Assembly (NCBI GenBank): GCA_946414625.1
Contig: CAMKPI010000065.1
Coordinates: 1-8,288, forward strand
Length of the DNA: 8,288 nt
Reading direction: 5' to 3'
Source: an uncultured Spirochaetaceae bacterium
GTDB lineage: Bacteria; Spirochaetota; Spirochaetia; Sphaerochaetales; Sphaerochaetaceae
In this document: piece after piece, positions 6,415 to 8,288 of the stretch
Numbering within the stretch: the first letter of the stretch is position 1
Layout of the letters: each line of letters opens with the position of its first letter
Made by a program: the position numbers and the translations under genes
The notes under the pieces: generated by a model
What the model was told of the DNA's origin: nothing
Database searches by the model: none
The model's input: the letters and a program-made list of their open reading frames with translations, nothing else

Positions 6415-6419
6415 TGGGT

Positions 6420-6881
6420 ATGGATAAGAAAGAATTGCGGAAATTCAAGCGGATTGGCGCATACCTCTTTTTCGGAGTGCTCTCAACGGTGGTGAATTTC
6501 GGCTCTTATTGGGTTTTCACCCGTGTTTTGGGGCTGGGTGCGGTGGTCGCGTCGGTTCTTTCATGGGTTGCCGCGGTCCTTTTCGCCTACGCCACAAACA
6601 GAACCATGGTGTTCGAGTCCTCGCGGAAGGGGTTCCATGAAATCGTCCGCGAGCTTGTTGCTTTCTTCGGTTCAAGGCTTGCAACCGGCGCTGTTGATTG
6701 GCTGATTATGTACTTTTTTGCCGAACGTCTTCATTTCAACGATTTGTATGTGAAAATCGTCTCGAACGTGGTTGTGGTGGTGCTGAACTACATTCTCAGT
6801 CGGTTTTTTGTGTTTTCAAAAAATGCGCCGGAACCTGGCACCGCAGGCGATAATGTGGACGGCTTGAAAGAGACGGAATGA
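6420..6881 (+). CDS. GtrA-family four-helix membrane protein
   Basis: Small inner-membrane protein of 153 residues with four predicted helices (about 13-34, 39-60, 78-100, 112-130). It carries both family hallmarks: FAYATNRTMVF (55-65) after helix two and LNYILSRFFVF (122-132) after helix four. These are the paired 'Asn, basic residue, aromatic, Val-Phe' ends that reflect the internal duplication. GtrA proteins are associated with moving or handling polyprenyl-phosphate-linked sugars for glycan modification, which fits this cluster. The start is uncertain: ATG at 6420 gives the normal N-terminus MDKKELRKFKRIG; ATG at 6411 would add three residues, and neither has a strong ribosome site. The frame is also open from a TTG at 6276, but that extension runs through the repeat block and is unlikely to be translated. 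The Gly/Asp/Glu-rich tail after residue 135 is not conserved. Confidence 0.88.
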   Translation: MDKKELRKFKRIGAYLFFGVLSTVVNFGSYWVFTRVLGLGAVVASVLSWVAAVLFAYATNRTMVFESSRKGFHEIVRELVAFFGSRLATGAVDWLIMYFFAERLHFNDLYVKIVSNVVVVVLNYILSRFFVFSKNAPEPGTAGDNVDGLKETE

Positions 6882-6983
6882 AAATCGGCAACGGAAACAT
6901 GCGAGTCGTCCCACTACAGTATTATTCGCTTACTTCTGCCACGGCGGAATGAAAAGCGGCGCGGGGAAAGTGCGAGCCTGCCC
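6874..6983 (+). repeat. Direct repeat duplicating the gtrA stop-codon region
   Basis: The stretch at 6874-6912 recurs at 6945-6983, offset 71, with about 29 of 39 bases identical. Both start CGGAATGAAAA, then CGGC, GG, AA and TGCGAG, ending in CCC. The first copy includes the last codon and TGA (6879-6881) of gtrA; the second is noncoding. Confidence 0.7.
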
Positions 6984-7200
6984 GTTATCCTTTGCGCGAT
7001 TCCCGTTCGTAGCCCGGCTGAAGCCCGTCCGTTGCCTCGTGAATATCATCCCGTGACCCCGCCCGTAGCTCCCGTCGACTCTCCCTGTACTCGCGTCTCT
7101 CCCCGCGTGTCCGTCCGTAACTTGCCGTCGCCCCCCTGTTTGCTCGTAATCTCCCCCGTAACCCCGCCGAGACCCCTCGTATGCTCGGATGAATCCCCCC
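6980..7200 (+). repeat. C-rich tract of degenerate CGT-containing repeats
   Basis: About seventeen CGT trinucleotides occur in roughly 220 bases, mostly as CCGT or TCGT followed by R-A/G and then a C-rich run of 6-15 bases. The clearest pair is CCCGTGACCCCGCC (7050-7063) and CCCGTAACCCCGCC (7155-7168), one mismatch, offset 105. Over 7021-7200 I count about 80 C, 42 T, 36 G and 22 A, a strong strand bias absent from the flanking genes. There is no fixed unit length and there are no spacers of equal size, so it is neither CRISPR nor a clean tandem array. The role is unknown. Confidence 0.6.
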
Positions 7201-7218
7201 TCGCGAATCGTCTAAAAG

Positions 7219-7247
7219 TTGCAGAACGCCCTGATATCTGTTAGAAT
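7219..7247 (+). promoter_or_regulatory. Candidate extended -10 promoter for gmd
   Basis: TTGCAG (7219-7224) and TAGAAT (7242-7247) are 17 bp apart, and TG at 7239-7240 gives an extended -10 element. The start point would be near 7254, leaving a leader of about 110 nt before the gmd ATG. This is the best promoter-like match in the 484-base gap. Confidence 0.45.
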
Positions 7248-7365
7248 CTTTCAGGATGCACGATTCGCCGGCGCACGGGTACACGGTTCTGTCGTATAAC
7301 CATCTAGTGTAATCATATAGCGGCTTGCGGAGTACAATCATGGTATATCGTGGCGGGGGAGTAGT

Positions 7366-8288
7366 ATGAAAAAGGCGTTGATAACGGGAATCACCGGGCA
7401 GGACGGCTCGTATCTTGCGGAGCTCCTTCTCTCAAAGGGATACGAAGTCCACGGCCTTGTCCGTAGGTCCAGTAGCCGGAACACTGAACGCATAGATGGG
7501 ATTTTGGACAAAATCACCCTGCACTACGGCGACCTCTCCGACGCGTCGTCGCTTGTGGAAGTCATATGTAAAGTGAGGCCTGACGAGGTATACAACCTTG
7601 CGGCGCAGAGCCATGTGCAGGTGTCGTTCGGCTGCGCTGAGTACACGTCCGATATCGATGCCCTTGGAGTGTTGCGTCTCCTTGAAGCGATAAGGGTTTC
7701 GGGACTCGCCGGGACCTGCAGGTTCTATCAGGCGTCCACCTCCGAGCTCTATGGAAAGGTGGAGGAGGTTCCGCAGAACGAGAAGACCCCGTTCCATCCA
7801 TACAGCCCCTATGCGATTGCCAAGCAGTACGGATTTTGGATTGTGAAGGAATACCGCGAAGCATACGGGATGTTTGCGGTGAACGGGATTCTTTTCAACC
7901 ATGAGTCTCCCCGCCGCGGCGAGAATTTCGTCACGCGTAAAATCTCCAGGGCGGCAGGGCGCATCGCGTGCGGATTACAGGAGCGTCTTGAGCTGGGAAA
8001 CCTCGACAGCAAGCGGGACTGGGGGTATGCCAAGGACTACGTACAGTGCATGTATCTCATGCTTCAGCATGGCGAGCCGGATGATTTTGTGATTGCCACA
8101 GGGGTTCAGCACACAGTCCGCGAGTTCACGACTCTCTCTTTCAGGCATGTGGGAATAGATTTGGGCTGGGAAGGATCCGGCGTCGACGAGGTGGGCCGCG
8201 ACAGAAAGACCGGCAAGACGCTGGTGTGTGTGAACAAGGCGTGGTACAGACCAACTGACGTGGACAACCTTTGGGGAGATCCGTCAAA
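7366..8288 (+). CDS. gmd: GDP-mannose 4,6-dehydratase, 3' end beyond the window
   Basis: Converts GDP-mannose to GDP-4-keto-6-deoxy-mannose using bound NADP, in the cytoplasm; this is the branch point to GDP-fucose, GDP-rhamnose, perosamine and related sugars. The 307 codons present show the extended-SDR fold. The Rossmann loop GITGQDG is at 8-14, followed by RRSSSRNTERID (33-44), HYGDLSD (53-59) and NLAAQSHV (77-84). The catalytic residues are Thr125 and Glu127 (STSELYG) with Tyr149 and Lys153 (YAIAK). Further motifs are NHESPRRGENFVTRKI (178-193), GNLDSKRDWGYAKDYV (211-226) and ATGVQHTVREF (244-254). Family members are usually 340-375 residues, so the C-terminus is missing only because the window ends. 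GGGGGAG (7355-7361) is 4 nt before the ATG. There is no loop insertion like those in the GT4 enzyme or ManC. A fucose or rhamnose synthase is expected next. Confidence 0.96.
   Translation, partial: MKKALITGITGQDGSYLAELLLSKGYEVHGLVRRSSSRNTERIDGILDKITLHYGDLSDASSLVEVICKVRPDEVYNLAAQSHVQVSFGCAEYTSDIDALGVLRLLEAIRVSGLAGTCRFYQASTSELYGKVEEVPQNEKTPFHPYSPYAIAKQYGFWIVKEYREAYGMFAVNGILFNHESPRRGENFVTRKISRAAGRIACGLQERLELGNLDSKRDWGYAKDYVQCMYLMLQHGEPDDFVIATGVQHTVREFTTLSFRHVGIDLGWEGSGVDEVGRDRKTGKTLVCVNKAWYRPTDVDNLWGDPS

Larger units (their letters stand above)
6882..7365 (+). other. 484-base gap between gtrA and gmd
   Basis: Holds no gene I can support. In order it contains the duplicated gtrA end (to 6983), a C-rich CGT-studded tract (about 6980-7200), a good promoter candidate (7219-7247) and about 110 bases of likely gmd leader. 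The minus strand has a 118-codon open frame (7341 to 6985), but it lacks a ribosome site, and its Arg-rich second half simply reads the repeat tract. Confidence 0.6.

Noticed and set aside
6276..6419. TTG-initiated extension of gtrA by 48 residues
   Set aside because: It reads through the degenerate repeat block, has no ribosome site, and the family's normal N-terminus begins at about 6420.
4086..7005. Exact 13-mer TGCGCGATTCCCG shared by GT4 insertion three (4086-4098) and the gap before gmd (6993-7005)
   Set aside because: A 13-base match is about what chance allows in a window of this size, and the flanks do not align.
6980..7200. CRISPR array or clean tandem array
   Set aside because: No repeat of 23 bases or more, no equal spacers and no constant period.
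7032..7244. Pro-rich + strand frame of 70 codons starting at TTG
   Set aside because: The Pro/Val/Ser composition is a by-product of the C-rich tract; no start signal.
6985..7341. Minus-strand Arg-rich open frame of 118 codons in the gap before gmd
   Set aside because: No ribosome site before its ATG and no known protein; the Arg/Gly richness follows from the ACGRG repeat pattern. It is the least certain of the rejections because no + strand gene overlaps it.

Overview
The window reads as a piece of a surface-polysaccharide biosynthesis locus from a Gram-negative-type (diderm) bacterium of about 55% G+C by eye. All six real genes are on the + strand. The first is an OmpP1/FadL-type outer-membrane beta-barrel. 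The general look of that barrel, together with the WbaP-like / ManC / GtrA / Gmd set, suggests a Treponema-like spirochaete, but this is only an inference: no rRNA or other taxonomic marker is present.

Layout. 1-316 is a gene-free leader with an A/T-rich promoter candidate and a 12-bp tandem repeat. 317-1534 encodes the FadL-type barrel and ends at a strong intrinsic terminator (1558-1583), so it is a separate transcription unit. The polysaccharide genes follow: a WbaP-type polyprenyl-phosphate hexose-1-phosphate transferase (1683-3014), a GT4 glycosyltransferase (3171-4730), mannose-1-phosphate guanylyltransferase ManC (5035-6195), a GtrA-family four-helix membrane protein (6420-6881) and GDP-mannose 4,6-dehydratase Gmd (7366 to beyond the window end).

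How they work together. ManC makes GDP-mannose and Gmd converts it to GDP-4-keto-6-deoxymannose, the precursor of GDP-fucose, GDP-rhamnose and similar 6-deoxyhexoses. The sugar transferase loads the first sugar phosphate on undecaprenyl phosphate, and the GT4 enzyme adds a further sugar. GtrA proteins are usually linked to flipping or handling polyprenyl-linked sugars. A fucose or rhamnose synthase would be expected just downstream.

What is unusual. (1) The GT4 enzyme carries four in-frame, low-complexity insertions totalling about 154 residues, each at a loop between core elements of the fold; without them it has the normal family length of about 365. ManC has one similar insertion of about 29 residues. 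The largest GT4 insertion is bounded by 29-bp imperfect direct repeats exactly 47 codons apart. (2) The gaps between the biosynthetic genes are long (156, 304, 224 and 484 bases) and contain degenerate direct repeats, including a three-copy repeat before gtrA, a duplication of the gtrA stop-codon region, and a C-rich, CGT-studded tract before gmd. The two observations may share one cause (repeat-driven expansion of loops and spacers), but that link is inference.
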